From the NCBI GenBank assembly GCA_029560455.1, contig JAKQKW010000169.1:1-45778 (forward strand): DNA of 45,778 nucleotides. Direction: 5' to 3'. A program made the translations under genes and the position numbers. How positions within the stretch are numbered: the stretch's first letter is position 1; each line of letters begins with the position of its first letter. Source of the stretch: Candidatus Rifleibacteriota bacterium. Lineage in GTDB: Bacteria; Riflebacteria; Ozemobacteria; Ozemobacterales; Ozemobacteraceae. Positions 34,495-43,045 of this stretch are shown here, piece by piece. Under the pieces are notes generated by a model. The model did not search any database and was not told the DNA's origin. It saw only the letters and a program-made list of their open reading frames with translations.

Positions 34495-35343
34495 ATGACC
34501 AGCCCGCAAGACAATACATTATGCCAGAAATGCCGCGAAGTCATCAGTGGCAGCGAAGCAGAACTGCTGCGTGACCCTTCGTTGCAGCAGCATCTGGCAA
34601 CATGCCCCGAATGCGCGCAAATGCTGAATACTATCGGGCATCTGCGTCAGCAGGGCTCGGCCTTTGCCGGCGAGTCATACCCCGAGCTTAAAATCAGAAT
34701 CATGCAACGTCTTGAACCGGCTCTGCAGCAGCGGCGAAACACTGCCGCAGAGCCGGCCAGACCACCTCTTGCAAGCAAAAACTGGTTTTTAAAGTTTGCT
34801 TCGGTTTTCTGCATGGCGGTTCTCGGTATTGTTCTCATCTATCAGAATCACTCTCCGGTTGAACGTGTACCAGTATCTACTCAACAACCGGCTATCAGTG
34901 CCACCCCAACTTCTTTTACGATTGCCCTCAACTCAGGCGCGCCGACGCAGGTCTCGCTCGACAACCCGGTATCACTATTCAATGGTGACAGCGCGGTTAT
35001 CAATGTTCCTGACGGCTCGACTCTGCGTGTAACGGGCCCCGCAAGACTGAACGTCTGCCCGCGCGGCTTTCACCTGCTGCAAGGGCAACTGAAAGCCGAG
35101 GTAGTATCGGGTAAAGGCGAATTTGTCGCAACGACACCACATGGTCAGATAACTGTTCTCGGCACTGTATTCAAGGTTGCCACCGATCAGCGACACACTC
35201 TCGTTGAGGTAATCTCGGGTCGAGTCAGAGTTTCTGGCGACAACCATGCCGAAACAATTCTCAATGCCGGTGAAAAAACAGAGATGTATCAGCCCGGTAT
35301 CTCTTCTGAAACCGAAACGATACCAGCTGTCGACAGTGAGTAG
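34495..35343 (+). CDS. Anti-sigma-like protein: zinc-finger, one membrane helix, FecR domain
   Basis: 282 residues. The N-terminus has CQKCRE and then HLATCPECAQML, the H-x3-C-x2-C arrangement of zinc-binding anti-sigma domains. One TM helix follows (~98-118, WFLKFASVFCMAVLGIVLIY), then a periplasmic FecR-type domain (~150-270, LFNGDSAVINVPDGS and TPHGQITVLGTVFKV). This layout fits a membrane anti-sigma factor or sensor. The nearest sigma gene, at 35384-35953, is convergent rather than in the same operon, so pairing is inferred. AAGGAAGG stands six bases before ATG 34495. Confidence 0.82.
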   Translation: MTSPQDNTLCQKCREVISGSEAELLRDPSLQQHLATCPECAQMLNTIGHLRQQGSAFAGESYPELKIRIMQRLEPALQQRRNTAAEPARPPLASKNWFLKFASVFCMAVLGIVLIYQNHSPVERVPVSTQQPAISATPTSFTIALNSGAPTQVSLDNPVSLFNGDSAVINVPDGSTLRVTGPARLNVCPRGFHLLQGQLKAEVVSGKGEFVATTPHGQITVLGTVFKVATDQRHTLVEVISGRVRVSGDNHAETILNAGEKTEMYQPGISSETETIPAVDSE

Positions 35344-35363
35344 TTAACCATATTTTTTAAGAC

Positions 35364-35406
35364 AAAAAACAGCTCCTGTGCCATTACGCGCGGGAGCTGT
35401 TTTTTT
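35364..35406. terminator. Bidirectional rho-independent terminator
   Basis: ACAGCTCC (35369-35376) pairs with GGAGCTGT (35393-35400), flanked by six A's on the left and a T6 run on the right, so it can end transcription in both directions. It lies between the convergent anti-sigma-like and sigma genes. Its right arm overlaps the last codons of the sigma gene. Confidence 0.85.
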
Positions 35407-35953
35407 CGACTTCGAGTCGCAGCTTGCCCATGATCCGAAAAAACCGCGAGCGTAGAGTTGCCTCGACTTCGCCAGTCAGTTCAGCAATTTCGGCAAAGGG
35501 CATCGCCTGAAAAACCCGCATTTCAACCAGAAAGCGCTCCGCGGGGGCAAGAGCTACCAGAAGTTCACCGGCTGAATGCCTGACAATAACTTCTTCTTCA
35601 GGTGTCGCTACATGTTCGTGACTGCTTTCAGGCTGAAATTCACGCCGGCGGTTCTCGCGTCGGCATTCATCAAAATAAAGATTTCTACCCACTGTCATCA
35701 GCCAGGCCGAAAATTTACGGTCTTCTTCAAAAGAATCAAGTTTGAGCAGCAACCGCTCAAAGGTTGCCTGAACCATATCTTCAAGGCTGGCCTCTGGCAC
35801 CCTGAGATATCTGAAAAACGCCATAAGCTGCGACAGGTAGCGGTCGATCAGCCTGCCCATGGCAGAACTGTCACCCGCCCGTATTTTTCTTACAAGAGCA
35901 AGATCTTCAGCCTGACGACAGGCAGCCGCATCCGGCCGCTCAACATTGCTCAT
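35384..35953 (-). CDS. ECF-type RNA polymerase sigma factor
   Basis: 189 residues. The sigma-2 region (~25-95) includes LEDMVQATFERLL and FSAWLMTVGRNLYFDECRRENRR (core binding and -10 recognition). The sigma-4 region (~130-185) includes LAPAERFLVEMRVFQAMPFAEIAELTG and LRSRFFRIMGKLR (helix-turn-helix for -35 recognition). The start ATG 35953 overlaps the stop of the HEAT gene (ATGA) and has AGGAGG six bases upstream. It is co-transcribed with the HEAT protein and faces the zinc-finger/FecR gene across a shared terminator. Confidence 0.9.
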   Translation of the reverse strand: MSNVERPDAAACRQAEDLALVRKIRAGDSSAMGRLIDRYLSQLMAFFRYLRVPEASLEDMVQATFERLLLKLDSFEEDRKFSAWLMTVGRNLYFDECRRENRRREFQPESSHEHVATPEEEVIVRHSAGELLVALAPAERFLVEMRVFQAMPFAEIAELTGEVEATLRSRFFRIMGKLRLEVEKNSSRA

Positions 35954-38427
35954 CTGTTGCCTCCTGTTTCTGGAGGCGAGAAGTTGTCGATTTCACGCAA
36001 GGCCCTGATTCTGGCAAGATAGCTGTTATCCGGGCCTTTTCGGAAAGGAACCAGCGACACCCGCAGTTTTGTGCCGACCGATGGCACCCTGTAGCCTTCC
36101 CGCGCCGGGGTCAGAACAAACTTTTCACCCTGGGTGCTTTCGAATTCCACGGCGGCATTCACCACCATTTTTACGACCCCTTCTCTGACCAGCTGATCGA
36201 CAACAATGGCCCCGCCAGTGCCTGGGCCGGCTTCAGAATCACGAGGAACAAAAAGAACATAAAAACCGCCGGCAAACAACAGCAGAATTGCAAGTGCCAC
36301 CCATGAACTGCGGGCAGTCACAAATTCCCTGGCAGTATTTACAAGCGCCTCAACAGTCTGACGCGGTGTCAGTTTCTCTTCTTCAGCAGGAGAACGGTAG
36401 GCATAAGCCGGCTTGCGACTTTTTTTCTTTTCCTGTTCGGCTTTCCAGCGTTCCTGCAGACTTTCGTCACCCTCTGCAGCAGTCTGATCCGCGGTATGAG
36501 GCGATGCCTGCGATTCTTCGGCAGAACCTGAACGACAGGCTTCCCGCAACTGACGGGCCTGACTGGCAATACGCCCGGAATGTGCCTTTTCAATTTTATA
36601 AAGACTATAAACATTGTCTGGCCCAGGGTTGGCAGCGAAATGACAGAGACCGGCCTCAGCCAGACTTTCGCTTTCGCAACGACAGAGATAATCTGTTAAT
36701 TGCTCACGGATCAGGGCGAAATCAAACTGTTCCATGCATTGAATCGCCATTTTCTGTTGCTCCGGGTCGGCAGAGCGCAGCATGGCGTTGAGCGACGACA
36801 GAGCCTGGTTGAAATCGAAGTTTTTGAGAATACCAAGGGCTGCCGATTTCATACGCACATCGGCAATTTTCAGGCATTGCCCGAGATATGGAAAAATCGT
36901 ATCAGGGTCAACTTCGCCAAGGTATTCAACGGCAGCGGTTGCGAGACCGATATTCGGGTTGGCAATAAGCTTGACCGCAACGTCTTCAAGCCCGCGCAGG
37001 CGCAGCCGGCCAAGACTGTGGAGAGCGGCGACACGGATTTCGGCCGAGGTTTCACGCCCGAAAAAAAGCTTTTGAAGAACCGGAAGCAGCTGCGGCGCCT
37101 GCTCTTTATCGAGAGTCGTCAGAGCCGCAAGCTTACCTGCCTCATCGCTGCCGACAAAAATTTTGCCCAGCTTATCGTCATTGTCAGAGGCTTTGCCTGA
37201 CGCAGGCTTTTCTGGTTCTGCGGCAACTGCAGTAATCACAGAGCCCGATGCTTTCTCACCTTCAGCAGTCACACTTTTTATATATGCCCGCAGCCGGCCT
37301 TTGACCGTCTCGGAAACCGGCCATTCAAGAGCTTCATTGAAAACATCAACGACAACCTGCTGTTTTAAACTGTTTCGCAGTGTCTGATCGAGTTCAGGGT
37401 CTATTTTTTCGGCATCGAGACGCGCAACTGCCTGACGGGCAAATCTCAAGGCATTGCGGCGCGAAACCCAGGTCTGCAGCTTGCGGGTATAGGCAGCGAA
37501 CTGATTACCAAGAATACCCGATTTTTCGAGCAATTTAACCGCTTCGTTGAGAATGCCCCGCACCAGCTCAGCTTTGCGGGCCGGTGAGCGTTCGGCAATT
37601 TCAAAAAGTTTGAAGGGAACCTGAACGTCGGGGTTCATTTCGAGAATCCAGCCGGCTCTTATCAACAGCTCCGGGTGATTTTCGGCGGCGAAATATTTGA
37701 GCAATACCGGCTTAACCATGTCGAATGGCAGAAACGGGCAGTTCTGAATGCCAGCGAGGCGATCAGACAGGTCAGCAGAGAGCAGCAGCGCCTGCAGATG
37801 ATTCAATGCTTCTTCTTTGTCGATTTTGACCAGGCCTCTGATTGCCAGAGCCTTTATCTGCGGATCTTTAGATGAAAGCAGAGCCGGAAGATCATTAACG
37901 AGAAGTTCGGGCTTCATGTGAACGATGGTTCGCAGTGCCGCCAGCTTGAGGGTAAGGCTCTGCGAATCAAGATAGGCTGAGATGCGATCAAAGCGGTCTT
38001 CGGGCCAGTTGCGGCAAAAAACTCTGATAATTCTGGCGACGATGACCGGGCTGGTTTCGTTAACGATCAGATCAGGGCCCAACTCGCGCAGTTCTTTTGG
38101 CAGCCTGGTCGGCAGGTCTGATAGAATGCGCATTTTTTCGTTGTCATCGGCCTTCTGCCAGGCGCCGGTAAATTCTGACTGACCACTCAGAACGGCTGCC
38201 GGTGTGGAGCCGACGCCTGCCAGGCGCCCTTTTACAGCGCTGATCGCGTGACTGATAAGCATCGAACATTCAGCATCATCTTCAAATCGGCTGATTTCTT
38301 CAAGAACCTGCAGCAACTCCGGCGAAGAACCGCTTCTGATGACTTCTTCAAGCGCAAAAATTCTGAACGACTTGATTGGGGCCTTCAGATCATCTATCAG
38401 ATTCTTTTGTTCGTTATTATTAGACAC
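35950..38427 (-). CDS. HEAT-repeat protein with a C-terminal membrane helix
   Basis: 825 residues. N-terminal and central HEAT-type helical repeats (~10-350 and ~420-640) show typical LKLAALRTIVHM, IKALAIRGLVKI and IRVAALHSLGRLRL units. A charged linker (~640-715) is followed by one TM helix (~722-742) and a small exported C-terminal part. HEAT arrays bind other proteins. The start is GTG 38427 (MSNNNEQ) with no ribosome site; a promoter appears only 7 bases upstream, so the mRNA may be leaderless. It overlaps the sigma gene by 4 bases, which suggests a role in the same envelope-sensing circuit. Confidence 0.82.
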   Translation of the reverse strand: MSNNNEQKNLIDDLKAPIKSFRIFALEEVIRSGSSPELLQVLEEISRFEDDAECSMLISHAISAVKGRLAGVGSTPAAVLSGQSEFTGAWQKADDNEKMRILSDLPTRLPKELRELGPDLIVNETSPVIVARIIRVFCRNWPEDRFDRISAYLDSQSLTLKLAALRTIVHMKPELLVNDLPALLSSKDPQIKALAIRGLVKIDKEEALNHLQALLLSADLSDRLAGIQNCPFLPFDMVKPVLLKYFAAENHPELLIRAGWILEMNPDVQVPFKLFEIAERSPARKAELVRGILNEAVKLLEKSGILGNQFAAYTRKLQTWVSRRNALRFARQAVARLDAEKIDPELDQTLRNSLKQQVVVDVFNEALEWPVSETVKGRLRAYIKSVTAEGEKASGSVITAVAAEPEKPASGKASDNDDKLGKIFVGSDEAGKLAALTTLDKEQAPQLLPVLQKLFFGRETSAEIRVAALHSLGRLRLRGLEDVAVKLIANPNIGLATAAVEYLGEVDPDTIFPYLGQCLKIADVRMKSAALGILKNFDFNQALSSLNAMLRSADPEQQKMAIQCMEQFDFALIREQLTDYLCRCESESLAEAGLCHFAANPGPDNVYSLYKIEKAHSGRIASQARQLREACRSGSAEESQASPHTADQTAAEGDESLQERWKAEQEKKKSRKPAYAYRSPAEEEKLTPRQTVEALVNTAREFVTARSSWVALAILLLFAGGFYVLFVPRDSEAGPGTGGAIVVDQLVREGVVKMVVNAAVEFESTQGEKFVLTPAREGYRVPSVGTKLRVSLVPFRKGPDNSYLARIRALREIDNFSPPETGGNR

Positions 38428-38434
38428 GGATAAT

Positions 38435-38463
38435 ATGATATTAGAATCTGAGGCAGTTTACAA
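38435..38463 (-). promoter_or_regulatory. Predicted promoter of the HEAT-sigma operon, giving a near-leaderless transcript
   Basis: On the minus strand TTGTAA (38463-38458), a 17-base spacer, and TATCAT (38440-38435, five of six consensus bases). The expected start of transcription falls at or one base from the GTG start codon at 38427. It lies in the 41-base gap after the GAF cyclase gene. Confidence 0.5.
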
Positions 38464-38468
38464 TTAAA

Positions 38469-40817
38469 TCAGGACTTGCTGGTCATGGTCCAGACGCCAT
38501 CCCATGTTTCACCGGGCGGATTCTTCATGAAATGATGACAGCGGCTGACATACATTCTCGCCAGTTCATCGCGACGGTGCAATTTGATTGCTGATTCAAA
38601 GTCAGCTATGGCTTCTTCCCAGCGCTGTTGTCGGTAAAATTCGATGCCGCGATGGGTATAGCCGATAACCTCATCCATGCTCGGAAACGACTGTCGATCG
38701 TGATGATCGAGAATCTGCAGCACTTTGACCGGCTGCAGCTTGCCTTTAACTCTTATCAGATCGACTTCACGCACCTGATAGCGATATTTCAGCTGTTCAT
38801 AGGTCTTCTCGCTGATCAGAATATCAGAATGATAGAACTTGGTTGCGCCCTCAAGCCGTGAAGCCAGATTGACCCCGTCACCGATGACTGTGTAGTCCAT
38901 GCGCTTCATCGAACCGATATTACCGACCAGAACGTTGTCGGTCGCAATACCGATGCCGATTGCTATGGTTTCCTGGTTTTTCAGCATCCGGGTTGTATTG
39001 AACTGCTTCAACGCCCGCATCATCTCGATGGCCGTCGTCACAGCCCGGTCGGCATCTTCGCCGGTGCTGAACGGCGCCCCGAAAATGGCCAGCATAGCAT
39101 CACCGATAAATTTATCGAGAATACCGCCATGGTGAAAAAGAGTATCGACCATGGTTGAGAAGTATTCATTAAGCATTACCACAGTTTCCTGCGGGCCAAG
39201 ACGCTCAGAAATGGTCGTAAAATTGCGGATATCAGAAAACAGGATGCTGAGTTCCTTGATCTGACCGCCGAGCTGGGCGTCGCCATCCATCAGCTGGTCG
39301 GCAATTTCCTTGGTCATGTAGCGGGCCAGAGTACCTTTCAGGCGCTTCTCGACCGACAGATCTTCGATGATCATCAGGCCGCCCATCGGCTGATCACAAA
39401 CGTCTCTCAGGGGTACCACCGCCATATTGATCGAGGCTTTGCGGCCCTGCATGGTTGTCAGTTCTGTGTCAAAGAAAGTATCACAGTCATTGCGGGCAAT
39501 AACGCGGCGCAGACTGTCAACAACCCAGTGATTGTCGCCGGTAAAGAAGATATCGGCGTATTTTCCGATGACCTGGTGATCTTCGGCGCCAAGAATGCGC
39601 AGAGCCACAGTATTGGCCTTCTCGATGCGACGCATGTTATTGACGCTGATAACGCCATTGCTGAGGCTTCTGAGAATGCTTTCGCTGTAGTTGTTGGCGT
39701 TGAGAACTTCGTTGAAAAGCTTGGCATTTTCGATAGCAATCGAGGCCTGGGCCGAGAAGCTTCGCAGCTTTTTCTCGTCGAGGCGGTTGAATGCCCCGCC
39801 CTTCTTGTTGAGAACCTGAGTTACCCCGATAATGGTACCGGCTTTGTTTATCAGCGTCATGCAGAGAATATTGCGGGTGCGGTACCCGGTTCTGCGGTCG
39901 ACTTCGGGGTTAAATCGCGGATCTTTATAGGCATCGGGAATATTGACAGTCTGACCGGTGGTAAAAACTTCGCCCGCTATGCCACGGTTTGCCGGAATAC
40001 GGATTTCCTGGTCGTGCATGCCGAGCGCAACCTGCGACCAGAGTTCATTGCCCTTGGTATCGTGCAGAAAAATCGTGGCTCTTTCGCAATTGAGAATCAT
40101 GGTCACCGCTTCCATGAGCTTTTCGAGCAGGGGCTTTAACTGCAGTTCCGAAGAAATAACCGAGGTGATTTCGAGCAGATGCGACTCATTCTCACGCGCC
40201 TGCTTGGTCTGCTCGAACTGGTGGGCGTTATGAAGAACCCGGGCTGAATTATCGGTCACCTTTTCGAGAATTGCCATGGTCTGCGGAGACATTGGCATCT
40301 CTCTGATGTTCATCAATTCAAGAACACCGATGATCTGGCCGGTTCTGGCAATTTTGACCGGTACACAGATCAGGTTGTTCGTCTGAAAACCTGTCTGCTT
40401 GTCTATTTCGGGGTTGAACAAAGGGTTGGCGTAGGCATTCGATGAAATAATCGGCTCACCGGTTTCGAAAACCGCGCCGGCGATACCCTTATCTGCAGGA
40501 AACCTTATCTCTTCTATGTTCTCTCCGACAAAAACGCGCGAAAAAAGTTCGCCCGAGTCGGCATCGAAGAGAAAAAGTGTGCCGCGTTCAGCACCGGCAA
40601 TATCTGAAGTTATCTCGACAAGCAGTTGCAGCAGGTTATCAAGCAGTCTTTCACTGACGTTGAGAAGATCGGCGACCTGTTCGAGAATATCGGTGAGAAC
40701 ACGGGCATAATCACCACTTTCAGCGATTTTGACGCTGCCGACCAACTGCTTGATCTGTGAATCGTCAAGCTTTTCGGTAAGAATCCGGTGAATTATGCCT
40801 GCTGAATTGTCCATCAT
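38469..40817 (-). CDS. GAF-GAF-PAS class III adenylyl cyclase (CyaB1-like), soluble
   Basis: About 782 residues, no TM. Order: helical N-terminus, GAF-A (~60-205), GAF-B (~220-370), PAS (~385-490), complete cyclase domain (~520-695) and helical-repeat tail. GAF-B carries the NKxnFx3DE signature (N-K, then F, then D-E in LNKKGGAFNRLDEK) that marks cyclic-nucleotide-binding GAF domains of PDE2 and Anabaena CyaB1/B2; GAF-A lacks it. The cyclase has LFSDIRNFT, KFIGDAMLA and DYTVIGDGVNLASRLE, so all metal, base and transition-state residues are present. It ends with PPGETWDGVWTM, shared with the 16930 cyclase. The frame opens at GTG 40895, but AGGG five bases before ATG 40817 makes that the likely start. 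Expected: cAMP synthesis with positive feedback by cAMP on GAF-B. Confidence 0.92.
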   Translation of the reverse strand: MMDNSAGIIHRILTEKLDDSQIKQLVGSVKIAESGDYARVLTDILEQVADLLNVSERLLDNLLQLLVEITSDIAGAERGTLFLFDADSGELFSRVFVGENIEEIRFPADKGIAGAVFETGEPIISSNAYANPLFNPEIDKQTGFQTNNLICVPVKIARTGQIIGVLELMNIREMPMSPQTMAILEKVTDNSARVLHNAHQFEQTKQARENESHLLEITSVISSELQLKPLLEKLMEAVTMILNCERATIFLHDTKGNELWSQVALGMHDQEIRIPANRGIAGEVFTTGQTVNIPDAYKDPRFNPEVDRRTGYRTRNILCMTLINKAGTIIGVTQVLNKKGGAFNRLDEKKLRSFSAQASIAIENAKLFNEVLNANNYSESILRSLSNGVISVNNMRRIEKANTVALRILGAEDHQVIGKYADIFFTGDNHWVVDSLRRVIARNDCDTFFDTELTTMQGRKASINMAVVPLRDVCDQPMGGLMIIEDLSVEKRLKGTLARYMTKEIADQLMDGDAQLGGQIKELSILFSDIRNFTTISERLGPQETVVMLNEYFSTMVDTLFHHGGILDKFIGDAMLAIFGAPFSTGEDADRAVTTAIEMMRALKQFNTTRMLKNQETIAIGIGIATDNVLVGNIGSMKRMDYTVIGDGVNLASRLEGATKFYHSDILISEKTYEQLKYRYQVREVDLIRVKGKLQPVKVLQILDHHDRQSFPSMDEVIGYTHRGIEFYRQQRWEEAIADFESAIKLHRRDELARMYVSRCHHFMKNPPGETWDGVWTMTSKS

Positions 40818-40940
40818 CACAACCCTGATTTCTGTTTCGACGGCATATTCTACTCTGGCATACCGCATAAATACAAGCCCTGACAAAAATTTCACCCGCA
40901 GTATGAACTGGCTGGAATTTTCGGGTGAAGTGGTGGATTT

Positions 40941-40949
40941 TGGTAAAAT
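40941..40949 (+). promoter_or_regulatory. Possible extended -10 of the amidohydrolase gene
   Basis: TGGTAAAAT, an extended -10 (TG-N-TAAAAT), 47 bases upstream of ATG 40997, in the space between divergent genes. No clear -35 hexamer. Confidence 0.4.
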
Positions 40950-40996
40950 ATGCTGATATCCTGTCAGGTAACTCAGATAACAGGAAAGGTTAAAAG

Positions 40997-42964
40997 ATGA
41001 AAAAAGTTGATAAACTTTTTAAGAACGCAACAGTTCTGACCGTCGATGAAAAATTCAACCAGTTTCCGAATGGCGCCGTTGCCGTATCAGGTGACGCAAT
41101 TGTGGCTGTTGGCCCCCAGGAAGAAATCTGCAAACAATACGAAGCCGCCGAAGTGCTTGACTGCCACGGCAAGATTCTCATGCCCGGCCTGGTCAACGGT
41201 CATACTCATGTTCCGATGACGCTGCTGCGCGGCCTGTCTGACGATCTGCGCCTCGATGTCTGGCTGATGGGTTATATCATGCCGGTCGAACGCGAATTCG
41301 TTTCGCCCGAAATGGTAGTTCTCGGCACCAAGATCGCCTGCGCCGAAATGATCCGCTGCGGCACCACCACTTTCGCCGACATGTATTATTTCGAAGAACA
41401 TATCGCCAAAGCCACTGCCGAAGCCGGCATGCGTGCCATCTGCGCCGAGAGCGTTCTCAAGTTCCCCTCTCCCGATGCACAGTTTTATGAAGAATCACTG
41501 ACCCGCACCCGCACCTTTATCGAACAGTATCACAAACACCCGCTGATCGTTCCGGCCATTGCACCGCACGCTCCTTACACCTGCACCCCCGAAATTCTGC
41601 AGGCCTGCGCCTCGATCGCCCGTGAATTCGACGTGCCGCTGATGATCCATCTCGCCGAAACCGCCTGGGAAGTCGACGCCCTGCGTTCTGAACACGGCGT
41701 TCCGGTTGTTCCCTACATCAAGCGTCATCACCTGCTCGACACCAAACTGATCGGTGCTCACCTCGTTCACATCGACGAAGGCGAAATCCGCGATCTGGCC
41801 AAATATGGCTGCGGCGGCGTTCATAACCCATCTTCTAACATGAAGCTTGCCTCAGGCACCGCCCCGGTCACCAAGATGGTCGAACTTAACATGAACGTCG
41901 GTATCGGCACCGACGGCCCCGCCTCGAACAACGACCTCGACATGTTCGAAGAAATGCGCCTCGCCTCGTTCCTGGGCAAACTGCAGACCGGCGACCCCAC
42001 TTCCCTGCCTGCGAAAACGGTAATCTACATGGCTACCCGCGGCGGCGCCAAAGCTCTGCATCTTGACAAGCTCACCGGCTCTATCGAGCCAGGCAAGCGC
42101 GCCGACATGATTCTCGTCGACATCAGCCCGGTTCACAACGCCCCCCGCTTCATGCGTGACCCCGATGGTCTCTACGCTCAGATCGTTTACGCCGCCAAGT
42201 CTAACGACGTAACTCACGTCATGGTCAACGGCAACTGGCTGATGAAAGAACGCCAGCTGCTCACCATCGACGAATCTTCACTGCTGACCGAAGCCAAAGC
42301 TTTTGCCGCCAAGGTTGACAAGTTTTTGATGGAAAGAGAACAGTCACTGCTCTCGAAGCTCGTCACCATCGGTGGCGCCACCCAGGAAGAAAGCTTCGAA
42401 ATTCAGACCAAGGTCAGGGTCGACGATATCGCCCCGGTTCTCGAAAAGATCAACATGCCCGAAATCGTTATCGAACAGAAGAAGCATTACAAGCAGTTCG
42501 ACACCTATTTCCGCTTCAACAACACCGATCAGATGATCCGCTACCGCGAAGATGAACTGATCGACGAGAAGGGCGCGGTTAAGAATGTCCGCCCGCGTCT
42601 GACTCTTATTGAAGAAACCAAACATGGCGTCAGCCCCGAAAGCAAGATTCTGCTCTCTCGCAGTCGCTATCTTGCCGCCGCCGGCAACTCACTGCGCTTC
42701 TATCGCGAATATTTCAGACCCGATTCAGTCTTCGAAGTACAGAAAGATCGCCTGAGATTCCATGTTCTCTTCAAAGGCATCAAGTTCTTCATCAACGTCG
42801 ACACGATGAACCAGCCCGAAATCGGCAAATTCGTCGAAATCAAAAGCAAGACCTGGAGTCGCATCGACGCCGAACAGAAGACCAAACTCGTTTCTTCACT
42901 GCTCAGTTTCCTTGGCCTCAAGGCCGACGCTGCGATTCACGAAGATTATCACGAACTCAAGTAA
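40997..42964 (+). CDS. MTA/SAH deaminase-type amidohydrolase fused to a CYTH domain
   Basis: 655 residues. Residues ~1-440 are a metal-dependent amidohydrolase of the 5'-methylthioadenosine/S-adenosylhomocysteine deaminase type: NGHTHVPMTLLRG (HxH), MIHLAET (metal His), VGIGTDGPASNN (metal Asp). Residues ~466-640 are an added CYTH-like (triphosphate tunnel) domain: a degenerate ExExK (FEIQTKV, second Glu replaced by Gln), QFDTYFR, MIRYRED, RLTLIEE and FINVD...GKFVEIKSKTW. CYTH proteins include class IV adenylyl cyclases and tri/thiamine-triphosphatases. A typical deaminase is about 430 residues, so the extra domain is unusual. AGGAAAGG stands seven bases before ATG 40997. Codon use is more biased (CGC, ATC, GAC, few AGA or ATA) than in the cyclase genes, suggesting high expression. 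Confidence 0.88.
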   Translation: MKKVDKLFKNATVLTVDEKFNQFPNGAVAVSGDAIVAVGPQEEICKQYEAAEVLDCHGKILMPGLVNGHTHVPMTLLRGLSDDLRLDVWLMGYIMPVEREFVSPEMVVLGTKIACAEMIRCGTTTFADMYYFEEHIAKATAEAGMRAICAESVLKFPSPDAQFYEESLTRTRTFIEQYHKHPLIVPAIAPHAPYTCTPEILQACASIAREFDVPLMIHLAETAWEVDALRSEHGVPVVPYIKRHHLLDTKLIGAHLVHIDEGEIRDLAKYGCGGVHNPSSNMKLASGTAPVTKMVELNMNVGIGTDGPASNNDLDMFEEMRLASFLGKLQTGDPTSLPAKTVIYMATRGGAKALHLDKLTGSIEPGKRADMILVDISPVHNAPRFMRDPDGLYAQIVYAAKSNDVTHVMVNGNWLMKERQLLTIDESSLLTEAKAFAAKVDKFLMEREQSLLSKLVTIGGATQEESFEIQTKVRVDDIAPVLEKINMPEIVIEQKKHYKQFDTYFRFNNTDQMIRYREDELIDEKGAVKNVRPRLTLIEETKHGVSPESKILLSRSRYLAAAGNSLRFYREYFRPDSVFEVQKDRLRFHVLFKGIKFFINVDTMNQPEIGKFVEIKSKTWSRIDAEQKTKLVSSLLSFLGLKADAAIHEDYHELK

Positions 42965-42977
42965 TCTTTATTAAAGC

Positions 42978-43013
42978 AAAAAGCGCACTGTCAGCCGACA
43001 GTGCGCTTTTTTT
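42978..43013. terminator. Strong rho-independent terminator after the amidohydrolase
   Basis: A perfect 15-base inverted repeat (42978-42992 with 42997-43011), four-base loop AGCC, with flanking A and T runs (T7 on the plus side). It can also end the convergent 43046-43561 transcript on the minus strand. Confidence 0.92.
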
Positions 43014-43045
43014 ATTAAGAACCGTTGAGAGAAGGGTTTTACCTG

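Noticed and set aside
40818..40895. A GTG start giving a 26-residue longer GAF cyclase
   Set aside because: No ribosome site before GTG 40895, while AGGG is well spaced before ATG 40817.
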